A stretch of 64,000 nt of DNA from Staphylococcus sp. NRL 16/872 (lineage in GTDB: Bacteria > Bacillota > Bacilli > Staphylococcales > Staphylococcaceae). Positions 30,012 through 39,107 of this stretch are shown in pieces. The translations under genes and the position numbers were made by a program. The notes under the pieces were generated by a model. That model was given only the letters and a program-made list of their open reading frames with translations. It did not search any database and had not been told where the DNA came from. The stretch covers positions 1,984,001 through 2,048,000 of the forward strand of contig NZ_CP119327.1 of the NCBI RefSeq assembly GCF_022815905.2, read 5' to 3'. How positions within the stretch are numbered: position 1 is the stretch's first letter; the number at the start of each line of letters is the position of its first letter.

Positions 30012-31028
30012 TTACTTATTTAATATTACTTTTGCTGCTGCTTCATCAGTAATTAATACTGTATTTTTAGGAGCAATACTTAAGTAAGCTTTAATGGCTT
30101 CACCTTTAGATTGACCTCCGGCAACAGCAAATATAAATTCTTTCGTTTCTAAATCCTCAAGTTGTAATCCGATTGTTTTAACTTTATGAACAACCTTTCC
30201 TTGAGCGTCAAAATAGTAACCGAAAGCTTCAGCTACGGCTTGGTGATGTTGAAGGCTTTCAATCACCTCATCAGACGATTGTCTACGATGCGCCATTTTC
30301 AGCGCATCACCAATACCGTGAATTGTAATATTTGCTTGTTTAATTTTATCTAATGTATGTACTACAGAAGGTTCCATCAATAATGTATTATATGTTGATT
30401 CGCTCACATTATCGGGTACATACAATGTTGTGTAATAACCACCAGTTTGTTGAGCCATACTCGCTGAAATTGTATTTGCTTGATAAACAACATTTTCACC
30501 AAGGCCACCTCTAGCTGGGACAAAGAAAACGTTAAACGGTAATAAGTGCATCGCTTGACTTACATTAGCCATTGTAGACCCACCTGTTACTGATACAATC
30601 GCATCTTCATATAATATGCTTTCTAATAATTGTCCAGCTTGTCGTCCCATTTCAGCTTTTACATTCTCATGATTATCAGCATCACCAGGTATAACATGAA
30701 CTTCTTTAATGTTATATCTCTCTTTAATTTGTGTAGCTAATTGATTATCGTCGCTATACACATTGAAGTAATCATTTAGCTGATTTAGAACTTCAGTCCC
30801 TTCAGCTGTAATCTCCATACCTGTTGATTTAACTTGAATAAGATCTTGCTTTTTTAGCATATCTGTTTCAGATCTTAAAACACGCTCTGTAATATCCATA
30901 TGCTCGCTTAAACTTCGTCTACCTACTGGCTGATTATTCGAGATAGTAGTTAAGATAGAAAAGCGTCGATACATTTTATCTATTAAATCAGGTATCAGCT
31001 TTTGTTGAATTTTAATCAAGTCTTTCAC
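30012..31028 (-). CDS. gapR: Central glycolytic genes regulator GapR (CggR)
   Basis: This is the repressor of the gapR-gap-pgk-tpiA-gpmI-eno operon; in Bacillus, CggR is released by fructose-1,6-bisphosphate. The 338-residue SorC/DeoR-type protein has an N-terminal helix-turn-helix (about residues 35-60, VGRRSLSEHMDITERVLRSE) and a C-terminal sugar-binding domain with VTGGSTMANVS. The start is GTG (31028) after AGGAGG. Its own promoter and the palindromic operator are immediately upstream, so it regulates itself. Confidence 0.95.
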   Translation of the reverse strand: MKDLIKIQQKLIPDLIDKMYRRFSILTTISNNQPVGRRSLSEHMDITERVLRSETDMLKKQDLIQVKSTGMEITAEGTEVLNQLNDYFNVYSDDNQLATQIKERYNIKEVHVIPGDADNHENVKAEMGRQAGQLLESILYEDAIVSVTGGSTMANVSQAMHLLPFNVFFVPARGGLGENVVYQANTISASMAQQTGGYYTTLYVPDNVSESTYNTLLMEPSVVHTLDKIKQANITIHGIGDALKMAHRRQSSDEVIESLQHHQAVAEAFGYYFDAQGKVVHKVKTIGLQLEDLETKEFIFAVAGGQSKGEAIKAYLSIAPKNTVLITDEAAAKVILNK

Positions 31029-31083
31029 TACTACCTTCCTCCTTTATTTATCAAAGGTAAACAATAGCATAAAAAACCGGTTT

Positions 31084-31112
31084 GACTTTTTACGTCCCAC
31101 CCGGGACAAAAT
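31084..31112 (-). promoter_or_regulatory. Probable GapR (CggR) operator
   Basis: On the minus strand TGTCCCGGGTGGGACGTAAA, then AAGTC, contains GGGAC-N6-type half-sites similar to the Bacillus CggR operator (CGGGAC-N6-TGTC). It lies between the promoter at 31132-31160 and the gapR start, the usual roadblock position. Confidence 0.75.
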
Positions 31113-31131
31113 CTAACCTTTTACACTTGCA

Positions 31132-31160
31132 ATAGTACTATTGTGGTAATAAAAATGCAA
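31132..31160 (-). promoter_or_regulatory. Promoter of the gapR operon
   Basis: On the minus strand -35 TTGCAT and -10 TACTAT are 17 nt apart, about 100 nt before the gapR start codon and just upstream of the operator. Confidence 0.75.
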
Positions 31161-31366
31161 GAGAAAAACTCTAATATTTTAAATTATCTGTAAAATTATC
31201 CTCTTAGAGTATAATTGATACATTATTTGTTCACATATAAGTGTTAAAATCTTCTTATTTTAAAATATTACCCTTCGTTTTAATTTTTTATTCGAATTGT
31301 TAATATTTTATTTTTGCAATATTTTTAATTTAAAATAAGATAAATATATAAGGAGGGGGGCTAAAC

Positions 31367-31585
31367 ATGAGTCATGAAGAACGAGATAAGGTTGAGGTTA
31401 TTGACCCATCTGATCGTAGATATAAAGATGATAACTATTTTAGAAATGAAAAAGACGAGGACGAAAACTTTTCATCTATTCATTATCGATATGGTTGTGG
31501 TTGTCCTTTTGGTTGCCTTTCTTCAATTTTTATTTCTGTAATTCTTTCAATCTTATTAACTTTTTTACTTAATTGGATGTTCTAG
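31367..31585 (+). CDS. Small Cys-rich tail-anchored membrane protein
   Basis: The 72-residue protein has a charged, acidic soluble half (residues 1-40), then the cysteine cluster YGCGCPFGCLSS (about 43-53) and a single C-terminal membrane helix (about 54-71). The cysteines next to the membrane could be acylated or bind a metal; this is inference. It has a very strong ribosome-binding site. It stands alone and ends at a bidirectional terminator. I do not recognise a family. Confidence 0.75.
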   Translation: MSHEERDKVEVIDPSDRRYKDDNYFRNEKDEDENFSSIHYRYGCGCPFGCLSSIFISVILSILLTFLLNWMF

Positions 31586-31637
31586 TTAGAAATGTATATA
31601 CATGCTATTTTTTATCAATATTAACTTCTCATACAAT

Positions 31638-31675
31638 AACGCCCTTCAACTTTTTACATTGAAGGGCGTTTCTTT
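31638..31675. terminator. Bidirectional terminator
   Basis: The perfect 12-bp stem AACGCCCTTCAA/TTGAAGGGCGTT lies between convergent genes, with T-rich tails on both strands. Confidence 0.9.
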
Positions 31676-31682
31676 AAATCAC

Positions 31683-32498
31683 TTAATTTTTATCATTTCC
31701 ATTTGATGACTGTGACTGTTGACTTTGATTTTGATTTTGAGATTGTGTAGTACTACGTTGTACTGACTGTTGAGCTGATCTTTGTTGAGTTGATGATTGT
31801 TGAGTAGATCTTTGTTGAGTTGAAGCTTCTTGAGTATTCGCTTGTTGTGTTCTATTAGCACTTGGTATTTGATTTGTTCTAGGAGATGACTGATTACTTG
31901 CTGCATTATTATTGTTGTTATTACTATTATTATTTGAGGCTGAACCAGAATGTGCATTATTAGTTTGAGAAGAGTTATTTTCGTTATCCTCTCGTTCTTG
32001 TGTTGGTTGTTCTTGAGTAGCTGTTTGTTTATTTTGTGTAGAGTTCTGAGTTGATTTTTGTTGTTTAGTATTAGCGTCACCCGTTGATTCCTTAGTACGT
32101 GGCGTTTGTTGTGTCTTTTGTTGTGAAGAAGGTGTAGCTTGTTGTGTTTCTTGTGTTTTAGGTGCTTGTTGAGTTCCTACATTGCCTTGATCAACAACAT
32201 CTGCATTATATTGTTTGGTGTTTTGTGCTGAATTATTCTCTTTTGACTGAGTTTTGTTTTCGCTAACTGGCTTATCTTTAGATTTATCTTTTTTGTCACT
32301 ATCTTTATCTTTTTCATCTTTCTTATCATCTTTCTTATCATCTTTTTTATCGCTATCTTTATTCTTTTCTGTAGTTTGATCACTTAAACGTTCATTTCCA
32401 CGTTTTGAATGATCTACAAATGAAAAAATAGCAAATGCTAATCCTATGAGTAAAAGTAAAATGACAATTGTACTGATAATTTTTGAAATACCACTCAT
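31683..32498 (-). CDS. Membrane protein with Lys/Asp-rich spacer and Gln/Ser/Thr-rich tail
   Basis: The 271-residue protein has one membrane helix (about residues 7-27), a Lys/Asp-repeat spacer (about 42-80) and a long polar tail rich in Gln, Thr, Ser and Asn, including tandem STQQRSTQQS-type units near residues 228-245. The topology is probably N-in, tail outside. There is no LPXTG motif and no enzyme motif. The layout copies the gene at 14708-15544. The tandem units are also DNA repeats (31770-31835), so slippage could change the length. Function is unknown. Confidence 0.75.
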   Translation of the reverse strand: MSGISKIISTIVILLLLIGLAFAIFSFVDHSKRGNERLSDQTTEKNKDSDKKDDKKDDKKDEKDKDSDKKDKSKDKPVSENKTQSKENNSAQNTKQYNADVVDQGNVGTQQAPKTQETQQATPSSQQKTQQTPRTKESTGDANTKQQKSTQNSTQNKQTATQEQPTQEREDNENNSSQTNNAHSGSASNNNSNNNNNNAASNQSSPRTNQIPSANRTQQANTQEASTQQRSTQQSSTQQRSAQQSVQRSTTQSQNQNQSQQSQSSNGNDKN

Positions 32499-32748
32499 TT
32501 TAAATTGTCTGCCTCCATCAACTTAATTTTATTTCCCTAGTTATATAATTTCCACATTTAGACATTATTTTATAATTCTATGAATGTAGCATATAATTTT
32601 ACAGCAATTATCCAAAAATTCATATTAAAAGGATTAGGCTGTTGTATAAATATCATATATAATCTCTTATATATGATAACATCATAAGTACTTACAAACA
32701 CTAAATTTAAACAAGTAATCAAATTCTAAAGTCGAAAGCGTGATCAGA

Positions 32749-32928
32749 ATGCATGAAAACTTCTCAAAAGAAATCTTTGATAGTAGAACTACGCCTAAGT
32801 CTAAACTAAAATCAATGATGTTAAACAATGACCACTATGACGAAGTTAAAACATCGTCTTTTGATTTTTTATTATTATCTATTATTTTTATTCCTTTAAT
32901 CATATTATTCTTAAAATTTTTTTATTAA
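32749..32928 (+). CDS. Possible small membrane protein
   Basis: The 59-codon frame encodes a polar N-terminus and a single C-terminal hydrophobic helix (LLLSIIFIPLIILFLKFF). The ribosome-binding site is poor (GAAAGCG), and the start could instead be the GTG at 32740. Coding status is uncertain; the clear hydrophobic tail is the main support. Confidence 0.4.
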   Translation: MHENFSKEIFDSRTTPKSKLKSMMLNNDHYDEVKTSSFDFLLLSIIFIPLIILFLKFFY

Positions 32929-32998
32929 TACTATAATAGAACTATAATAAACCCACACGATAATCGTATGGGTCATTACTAAAGGGAGTCAATATTGC

Positions 32999-33051
32999 CC
33001 TTCGCTAATTATGGGTATACTAATATTAATTGAAAATACTATTTGCGAAGG
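32999..33051. repeat. Inverted repeat CCTTCGC...GCGAAGG
   Basis: The arms CCTTCGCTAAT and ATTTGCGAAGG enclose about 31 nt that include GGGTAT. On the plus strand it is followed by TTCTTCTTTATT, so it might end the small gene at 32749; the long loop makes this uncertain. It lies in a 280-bp gap with no other gene. Confidence 0.5.
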
Positions 33052-33208
33052 TTCTTCTTTATTATAACTTTTATTTTCAAGAAAAAATCCAGTTTACAGC
33101 TTAAGAAATGACATATTAATGACTAATCATTGGACATTATTTGAACACAATAATGAATCATTTGATTTAAAAAGTATGGAAAATTACTTATTCAAAAGAG
33201 GTGTGAAC

Positions 33209-34108
33209 ATGAAACAATATCTTATTACCGGTGGCACTGGAATGGTAGGTAGCCACTTAGTTGAAGAAATTAAAAAGCAAGATGCACATATTACTATTTT
33301 AACGCGTAGTGATAAAGAAAGTGACGAACCTAAAATTTCATATATAAATTGGTCTAAAAACGGTTGGGAAGAACAGGTTCCGGCCATCGATGTGGTAATT
33401 AATCTTGCAGGTGCATCGTTAAATAAACGCTGGACTGAATCTTACAAACAAACGATCATGACAAGTCGTATCCAATCTACACAAGCTTTAGTTGATTTAT
33501 TTAAAAATCGCTCGAAAAAACCTGAAGTGCTATTTAATGCGAGTGCTATGGGGTATTATCCACCAAGCTTACATCACACATATACTGAGCAATATCACAC
33601 GCTTCCATTCGATTTCTTATCAGATGTAGTGTATCAATGGGAACGTATTGCTAAACAATTTGAAGAGTTTGGCACTCGTGTTGTGTTAGGTAGATTTAGT
33701 ATGATTCTATCTGACGAGGGTGGCTCTCTACCAATGATGAAATTGCCGTATAAATTCTATGTAGGGGGTAAATTAGGTTCTGGTCGTCAATGGTATTCAT
33801 GGATTCATATTGATGATTTAGTTCGCGCTATTTTATTCACGATCAATGAACCAACTGCTAAAGGACCTTTTAATATGGCAGCACCAATGCCTGAGCGACA
33901 AAACTTATTCGGCTATACACTTGGTCGCGTTATGCATCGACCACATGAAACATGGGTTCCAGGCTGTATAATGAGAGCAGCTTTAGGACAAATGTCTACA
34001 GTTGTATTAGACACGCAAAAAGTTCTACCTAATAAACTTGATGCGTTAGATTTTGATTTCAAATATCCTAACCTGAAGGTAGCGCTTGAAGACTTAATTA
34101 GCAAGTAA
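33209..34108 (+). CDS. NAD-dependent epimerase family protein (YfcH/TIGR01777 type)
   Basis: The 299-residue protein starts [17 protein letters not shown], the Rossmann NAD(P)-binding motif of extended SDR proteins. Further on are [13 protein letters not shown] near residue 67 and a C-terminal DUF1731-like segment ([18 protein letters not shown]). The family's substrate is unknown. ATG 33209 follows AAGAGGTGTG; the 30 upstream codons are not supported by a ribosome-binding site. It sits before clpP, as in S. aureus. Confidence 0.92.
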   Translation: MKQYLITGGTGMVGSHLVEEIKKQDAHITILTRSDKESDEPKISYINWSKNGWEEQVPAIDVVINLAGASLNKRWTESYKQTIMTSRIQSTQALVDLFKNRSKKPEVLFNASAMGYYPPSLHHTYTEQYHTLPFDFLSDVVYQWERIAKQFEEFGTRVVLGRFSMILSDEGGSLPMMKLPYKFYVGGKLGSGRQWYSWIHIDDLVRAILFTINEPTAKGPFNMAAPMPERQNLFGYTLGRVMHRPHETWVPGCIMRAALGQMSTVVLDTQKVLPNKLDALDFDFKYPNLKVALEDLISK

Positions 34109-34126
34109 TCATAGGAGTTTGATATC

Positions 34127-34315
34127 ATGAATGACAACAAGTTAACCTATATTTTACTTATTATTGCAAGTGTTTTTCTTATCTTAAATGGTATATTTGC
34201 TTTTGAAAATGATATAATTATTACTTTAATGTCTATTTTTTTCCTTATCATAGGCATACTTTTATTCCTTGTATCAGTACGATTATTGTTAAAATCATCA
34301 AAAAATTCGAGATAG
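34127..34315 (+). CDS. Small hypothetical membrane protein
   Basis: The 62-residue protein is almost entirely two membrane helices (about 7-27 and 32-55) with a basic C-terminus (LLLKSSKNSR), so both ends are likely inside. The ribosome-binding site AGGAG precedes the ATG. It lies 18 bp after the epimerase gene and ends at the terminator shared with clpP. Function is unknown. Confidence 0.7.
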   Translation: MNDNKLTYILLIIASVFLILNGIFAFENDIIITLMSIFFLIIGILLFLVSVRLLLKSSKNSR

Positions 34316-34324
34316 AATTTAAAA

Positions 34325-34353
34325 AGAGGGAGCGCCAGGTACAGCGCTCCCTC
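34325..34353. terminator. Bidirectional terminator between the small membrane gene and clpP
   Basis: The stem AGAGGGAGCGC/GCGCTCCCTCT has AAAAA on its left and a T/A-rich right flank, so it should work on both strands. Confidence 0.88.
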
Positions 34354-34370
34354 TTAAATATTTATTCAAC

Positions 34371-34964
34371 TTATTTATTTTGATCTTCGGGTTGCATTAC
34401 ACCATCAATTAAACCATATTCTTTAGCTTCATCAGCTGTTAAGAAGTTATCACGGTCAGTATCTTTTTGAATTTTTTCAATACTTTGACCTGTGCGTTCA
34501 GCTAAAATTCTGTTTAATTTTTCGCGTGTTTTTAAGATATGGTTAGCAGCGATTTCGATTTCAGTTGCTTGACCTTGAGCACCACCTAATGGTTGGTGAA
34601 TCATTACTTCAGCGTTAGGTAATGCGAAACGTTTACCTTTTGCACCAGCAGCTAATAAGAATGAACCCATTGAAGCAGCCATACCAATACAAATTGTTTG
34701 TACATCTGGTTTGATGTGTTGGATAGTATCATAAATCGCAAATCCAGCAGTCACGCTACCGCCTGGAGAGTTAATATATAGATAAATATCTTTTTCAGAG
34801 TCTTGAGCTTGTAAGAATAATAATTGTGATACAATTGAGTTTGCTACGTTATCATCAATTGCTGAACCTAACATGATGATACGGTCTTTTAATAAACGTG
34901 AATAAATATCGTAAGCACGTTCGCCACGATTTGTTGTTTCAATAACTGTAGGAATTAAATTCAT
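34371..34964 (-). CDS. clpP: ATP-dependent Clp protease proteolytic subunit
   Basis: ClpP forms the proteolytic barrel that works with ClpX and ClpC in protein quality control and virulence regulation. The catalytic triad is S98 (GMAASMGS), H123 (MIHQPLGG) and D172. The 197-residue length is typical. Upstream are a promoter and an exact CtsR box, so it belongs to the CtsR heat-shock regulon. The ribosome-binding site AAGGAGG is strong. Confidence 0.98.
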   Translation of the reverse strand: MNLIPTVIETTNRGERAYDIYSRLLKDRIIMLGSAIDDNVANSIVSQLLFLQAQDSEKDIYLYINSPGGSVTAGFAIYDTIQHIKPDVQTICIGMAASMGSFLLAAGAKGKRFALPNAEVMIHQPLGGAQGQATEIEIAANHILKTREKLNRILAERTGQSIEKIQKDTDRDNFLTADEAKEYGLIDGVMQPEDQNK

Positions 34965-34998
34965 TTATATTTCCTCCTTGTAATTAACTGTTGTACTC

Positions 34999-35028
34999 AT
35001 TTTACAACAAAAGTCAAATATGGTCAAA
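34999..35028 (-). promoter_or_regulatory. clpP promoter overlapped by a CtsR operator
   Basis: On the minus strand -35 TTGACC and -10 TAAAAT are 17 nt apart. The plus-strand sequence AGTCAAATATGGTCAAA at 35012-35028 matches the CtsR heptad repeat (RGTCAAANANRGTCAAA) fully and covers the -35 region. Confidence 0.9.
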
Positions 35029-35131
35029 AATTAACTATTGACGCATTTTTTTAATTTTTTTACTATAAACATACATACAGATTGTACTTTTAAAATCACA
35101 AATAGTACAGAAATTAGGCTTTTAATATTCT

Positions 35132-35203
35132 CTCCCCGTAGTGTAATGGATAGCACATAAGATTCCGGTTCTTATAATAGAGGTTCGATTCCTCTCGGGG
35201 GGA
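35132..35203 (+). tRNA. tRNA-Arg (anticodon CCG)
   Basis: The 72-nt cloverleaf folds well. Acceptor CTCCCCG pairs with CGGGGGG (one G-U), the D stem is GTG/CAC, the anticodon stem TAAGA/TCTTA holds loop TTCCGGT with anticodon CCG, and the T arm is AGAGG-TTCGATT-CCTCT. The discriminator is A and CCA is not encoded. It would read CGG, a rare codon here. The anticodon lies at 35166-35168. Confidence 0.92.
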
Positions 35204-35641
35204 CTAATAGTTTTTAATAACATGATTTTTAAACTAGAACGTTATTATGAAGTCGTTATTTTATTTTCCCTTTTAAATAAGTACTAAATCACACTAAATT
35301 TTAGACTCTTTTTAGAGTACTTACGTCTTTCCTTTCAAAACCTTTCTCACATTGCTAAAGCTATCAAGTAAAAATTTCAATAAGCAATAATTAATCACAA
35401 AACACCTTACTTATTAAAAAGTTTTTATATAATAAATTTATCAACTATAACTCAAGGAGCTTTTATGATAATATTTTTTGGAAAATCATAGCAGTCTTAT
35501 ACAAATAATAGGTATCCTTTTAAAGAATTAAATAATACTTTAAATACAAAAGAATATTGCTAAGTTCTTAACATCATTTATTAATAGAATACTTAATTGT
35601 TTCATTTGCTGTTAATACAATTTTTTAAAGGAGATAAATTT
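35204..35641. other. AT-rich region of 438 bp between tRNA-Arg and the DUF6978-like gene
   Basis: I see no real gene. At about 35454-35490 a strong ribosome-binding site (CAAGGAG) precedes an ATG that opens only eight codons, which may be the debris of a lost gene. No copy of the tRNA 3' end is visible, so I cannot show an attachment site. Confidence 0.5.
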
Positions 35642-36091
35642 ATGGAAAACGAAAGCTATAATCGTTTGTTAAAGATGATTAAGGATTTTGAACAAGAAAT
35701 TATAAAATTGGCAGGAGTGGGTCAACAGTCTAATCATAAATTAATTCATTATATAGATAAAGATGAGAAATTTACTTTGATAGTAAATAGAAAAGGCCAC
35801 AGAAATAAAGATAATCTAACATTATTACTTCACAGCGCCACTGAAAAAAGTTTAATGGTACGTTTTGATGTAAATGGTTCTGATCATTCTAATCCCCCCA
35901 ATGATACTAGAATTCCAACACCACACCTTCATATTTTTTCAGAAGAATATGATAACGGTAGAATAGCTATCCCCTTATCAAAATTGTCAAATAAAGAATT
36001 GGAAGATGAGTTAATGGATTCTTTAGAATTCTTTATGGATTATACAAATATCCATCACAAAAATGCTATAATTATCCCAAAGTTACTATAA
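35642..36091 (+). CDS. DUF6978-like protein of a two-gene cassette
   Basis: The 149-residue soluble protein has residues such as NRKGHRNKDNLTLLLH (about 45-60), RIPTPHLHIFSEEYDNGRI (about 95-115) and a C-terminal acidic helix. I believe it belongs to the DUF6978 group, which often lies next to DUF1828 proteins; I could not check. ATG 35642 follows AAAGGAGATAAA; the reading that starts at 35597 has none. The next gene begins 18 bp after its stop. Function is unknown. Confidence 0.7.
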   Translation: MENESYNRLLKMIKDFEQEIIKLAGVGQQSNHKLIHYIDKDEKFTLIVNRKGHRNKDNLTLLLHSATEKSLMVRFDVNGSDHSNPPNDTRIPTPHLHIFSEEYDNGRIAIPLSKLSNKELEDELMDSLEFFMDYTNIHHKNAIIIPKLL

Positions 36092-36109
36092 TAGAAAGGA
36101 GTGATTAAA

Positions 36110-36883
36110 GTGGAAATTATTGAGCAAAAAATGGATGAATATTTTAGTTGGCTTAAACAACGTTATAGTTATAAAAAGCTTGATGGCTCTACTGAAATCA
36201 CCACTCCTTTTAAAAATCATTTAAATGATTACATTAGAATATATGTAGATATATTAAATAATAATGAATTACTACTTTCTGATGATGGCTTAACGTTAAA
36301 TGAGCTAAAAATGTCTGGTATTGATATAAATACTAAAACTAGAAAAAAATTAATTAGTTCAATTATGAATCAATTTAATTTGACATTGGATGACGATGAA
36401 ATAATATCCTACGTCCAAAACGATACTTTTGCCCAATCTAAACATAATTTAATTCAAGGAATTTTAAAAATTTATGATTTAACTTTAACAAGCAAATCAA
36501 ATGTTTCAAGTCTATTTTATGAAGAAGTTTTCGACTTTTTATTCAATGAAGATATAACTGGAACAGCGAATGTTGCCGTAGCTGGAGAGTCAGGTATAAA
36601 ATATACTATAGATTTTATATTACCTGCTAAAAAAAATAAGCCTGAAAAACTTTTGAATTTTGCAAACAATTTAGACTTTAATAAAATAACTTCTGATGCT
36701 TTTGCTTATAGAGATGTAAAGCCTAACAGACCTAATAGAAATAACCTAGAATCTGAAATGTTTATAATTGCAAATGATATTGAAAATAGTGTTTCTTCTC
36801 GGGTAAAACAGGCTGCTGATTATGAAGGCGTTTCAATTCTTAAATGGTCTAATAAGCAAGAAATACTAAAGGCTTTAAACTAA
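36110..36883 (+). CDS. DUF1828/DUF1829 domain protein of a two-gene cassette
   Basis: The 257-residue protein has an N-terminal DUF1828-like part (about 25-125: ELLLSDDGLTLNELKMSGIDI, then an Arg/Lys helix) and a C-terminal DUF1829-like part (about 155-257: YTIDFILPAKK, AYRDV, MFIIANDIENSVSSRVKQAA, VSILKWSN). The spacing of D, F and the downstream strands could be a degenerate PD-(D/E)xK-type fold; this is a guess. The start GTG 36110 is 8 nt after AAAGGAG. It is most likely cotranscribed with the preceding gene, ending at a long hairpin. Confidence 0.75.
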   Translation: MEIIEQKMDEYFSWLKQRYSYKKLDGSTEITTPFKNHLNDYIRIYVDILNNNELLLSDDGLTLNELKMSGIDINTKTRKKLISSIMNQFNLTLDDDEIISYVQNDTFAQSKHNLIQGILKIYDLTLTSKSNVSSLFYEEVFDFLFNEDITGTANVAVAGESGIKYTIDFILPAKKNKPEKLLNFANNLDFNKITSDAFAYRDVKPNRPNRNNLESEMFIIANDIENSVSSRVKQAADYEGVSILKWSNKQEILKALN

Positions 36884-36915
36884 TAAGTTAAAAACAAGTT
36901 TAGATTAATAAATAA

Positions 36916-36966
36916 AAAGCATAAAAGGAAATCAGATTTTTAATCTTGAGTTTCTTTTATGCTTTT
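36916..36966. terminator. Terminator after the DUF1828/1829 gene
   Basis: The long stem AAAAGCATAAAAGGAAA/TTTCTTTTATGCTTTT with a 17-nt loop is near-perfect and symmetric, so it acts on both strands. Confidence 0.85.
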
Positions 36967-36987
36967 ATTCAACAACATTCTTCAATA

Positions 36988-37025
36988 AAAAAAGGTATTT
37001 TTGATTACTATTCCAAAAACACCTT
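36988..37025 (-). terminator. Terminator of whiA
   Basis: On the minus strand AAGGTGTTTTTGG/CAAAAATACCTT is followed by TTTTTTATT. Confidence 0.8.
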
Positions 37026-37034
37026 GCTTCATAT

Positions 37035-37979
37035 TTATAATTCTATATTCTCGCCACTACGAATTTTATCAGCTAGTTCATTTAATTTTCTCAAGCGATG
37101 ATTAACACCTGATTTAGAAATAGGACCAGTTGAGACCATTTCCCCTAGTTCTTTTAATGAAATTTCTTGATGTTCAACACGTAATTTAGCAATTTCTCTT
37201 AATCGATCCGGAAGATTCTCTATGCCGATTTCTTCATCGATAAGTTGGATGCTTTGTACTTGTTTCATCGCAGCGCTAACTGTTTTATTTAAATTAGCGG
37301 TTTCACAGTTGACTAAGCGATTTACTGAGTTTCTCATATCTCTTACTATGCGCACATCTTCGAATTTTAATAATGCTTGATAACCACCTATTAAACTTAG
37401 GAATTCAGAGATTTTTTCTGCTTCTTTTAAATAAGCTATACTGCCCTTTTTACGTTCTAAGTGTTTCGCATTTAGGCCATAGCTATTCATTAACTTAGTT
37501 AAACCTTCAGAATGATTCTCATACTGTGAAAATATTTCTAGATGGTAAGAAGATGTTTCTGGATTATTTACTGAACCACCCGCTAAAAATGCCCCTCGTA
37601 AGTAACTTCTACGCATTTCATCATCTTTAATCATACTTGCATCAATATCATGTACAAAGATGCCATTTTTTAAAATTCCAAGTTCGTCAAGAATTTCTCT
37701 AGCTCTTACTTTAGTACGACAAATATAAATATTATTTTTCTTTAATTTCATCTTCTTACGCACTAATATTTCAATCTCAACATTAAATATTCGTTTAATT
37801 AATGAATAAATACGACGTGCTGTTGTCGCATTTTCAGTTTGAACATTAATTACAAATTGTTGATTAGATAGACTGAGGGCACCATTCATACGAATTAATG
37901 CGCTAAGTTCCGCTTTTGCGTTGCTTTCATCTACTTCAATACGGGTTAATTCATTTTTCATGTCTGATGCAAAACTCAT
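37035..37979 (-). CDS. whiA: WhiA-family DNA-binding protein
   Basis: WhiA has a LAGLIDADG-like N-terminal domain and a C-terminal helix-turn-helix; in Firmicutes it affects cell division and chromosome-related processes, and it is not known to cut DNA. The 314-residue protein shows [19 protein letters not shown] near residue 125 and the C-terminal HTH with [21 protein letters not shown]. It is the last gene of rapZ-glmR-whiA, a conserved order. Confidence 0.95.
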   Translation of the reverse strand: MSFASDMKNELTRIEVDESNAKAELSALIRMNGALSLSNQQFVINVQTENATTARRIYSLIKRIFNVEIEILVRKKMKLKKNNIYICRTKVRAREILDELGILKNGIFVHDIDASMIKDDEMRRSYLRGAFLAGGSVNNPETSSYHLEIFSQYENHSEGLTKLMNSYGLNAKHLERKKGSIAYLKEAEKISEFLSLIGGYQALLKFEDVRIVRDMRNSVNRLVNCETANLNKTVSAAMKQVQSIQLIDEEIGIENLPDRLREIAKLRVEHQEISLKELGEMVSTGPISKSGVNHRLRKLNELADKIRSGENIEL

Positions 37980-38120
37980 CGCCTCATTTACCTTCCTTTC
38001 TAATCATTGTCATAAATATATGTAATTAACATTCCAAAATTCATTAAGTTATCGTAACTCAACGATTATACACACATGTCCTCTATTTTATCATAATTTT
38101 TAAAGGGTAAAAACGATATA

Positions 38121-39107
38121 TTATTTCTTAGGTTTAAATTGAATTGTACTTGTTAATTCAAGAGCTAAGTCATAGATTAATTTAGCGAGTACTTTAGTAT
38201 TATGACGCACCAAATAGTCATCATACACTTCTACCAAGTTTGTAGATGTAATAATTTTAATGTTATTTTTTGTTAAATCATCTTCGTTCATCACTACTGG
38301 TTGGGCATTGCGGTTTTTATAATGCCTTAAAATTTGTTCATCATATTTCTCATCGCTACAAATCACGTAATCAATAAATTGTTTGCCAGCATGATCGTGA
38401 ATAGCCTCAATATGATCTAAAACATCATACTGATTTGTTTCTCCTGGTTGTGTCATAATATTAGAAATATAAAGTTTAGGTGCTTTAGAACTCAAAATAG
38501 CATCTGACATTCCTTTGACGCATAAATTGGAAATGACGCTAGTGTATAGAGAACCTGGTCCTAGTACAATTAAATCCGCTTCTTCTAATGCATCAATCGC
38601 TTCTTCCATAGGTTCAACATTGGACGGTTCTAAATATACACGCTCAATTTTTTTATTCTTCTGAGGGATTTTAGATTCTCCTCTTACGACTTCTCCATCT
38701 TCTAAAATGGCATTTAACATGACATTAGTATTTGTAGACGGTATGACTTTACCTTTAATATTTAAGATTTTACTTAATTCTTTAACCGCATGACCAAAGT
38801 CATTTTTAATATTAGTCAGTGCAGCCAATAAAAGATTCCCAAGTGAATGTCCTTCAATTTGATGCTCTTCAAAGCGATATTGAAATAATTCTTCTAATAT
38901 AGGTTCGGCATCACTAAGTGCCGCAATCACGTTACGAATATCTCCTGGCGCAGGAATATCCATTTCGTTACGAATCTTCCCAGTGCTTCCCCCGTCATCA
39001 GCTACCGTAACGATGGCTGTAATATCAATAGGATATTCTCTTAACCCTCTAGCTAATACTGATAGGCCAGTCCCACCACCTATTAGTACGATTTTTAACT
39101 GTTTCAT
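38121..39107 (-). CDS. glmR: GlmR/YvcK-family protein (gluconeogenesis factor)
   Basis: This family binds UDP-GlcNAc and stimulates GlmS, linking carbon supply to cell-wall precursors; it is needed for growth on gluconeogenic carbon in Bacillus. The 328-residue protein opens with [18 protein letters not shown] and has [13 protein letters not shown] and [12 protein letters not shown], typical of CofD-like/UPF0052 proteins. The ATG overlaps the rapZ stop by 4 bp, indicating coupling. Confidence 0.94.
   Translation of the reverse strand: MKQLKIVLIGGGTGLSVLARGLREYPIDITAIVTVADDGGSTGKIRNEMDIPAPGDIRNVIAALSDAEPILEELFQYRFEEHQIEGHSLGNLLLAALTNIKNDFGHAVKELSKILNIKGKVIPSTNTNVMLNAILEDGEVVRGESKIPQKNKKIERVYLEPSNVEPMEEAIDALEEADLIVLGPGSLYTSVISNLCVKGMSDAILSSKAPKLYISNIMTQPGETNQYDVLDHIEAIHDHAGKQFIDYVICSDEKYDEQILRHYKNRNAQPVVMNEDDLTKNNIKIITSTNLVEVYDDYLVRHNTKVLAKLIYDLALELTSTIQFKPKK

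Larger units (their letters stand above)
31029..31366. other. Intergenic region between divergent gapR and a small gene
   Basis: Apart from the gapR promoter and operator, the rest (about 31165-31345) is AT-rich with no visible gene. A ribosome-binding site AAGGAGGGGGG precedes the plus-strand gene at 31367, whose promoter I cannot place. Confidence 0.6.

Noticed and set aside
31760..31840. CRISPR array
   Set aside because: The repeats are short, contiguous, in-frame units of a coding region with no spacers and no cas genes in the window.
31679..32080. 133-codon frame overlapping the Gln-rich tail gene
   Set aside because: It is a shifted reading of the same repetitive DNA; the Gln-rich frame has the membrane anchor and the ribosome-binding site.
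35454..35490. Eight-codon frame MIIFFGKS behind a strong ribosome-binding site
   Set aside because: Too short to support as a gene; it might be a remnant or a leader, but nothing else backs either reading.
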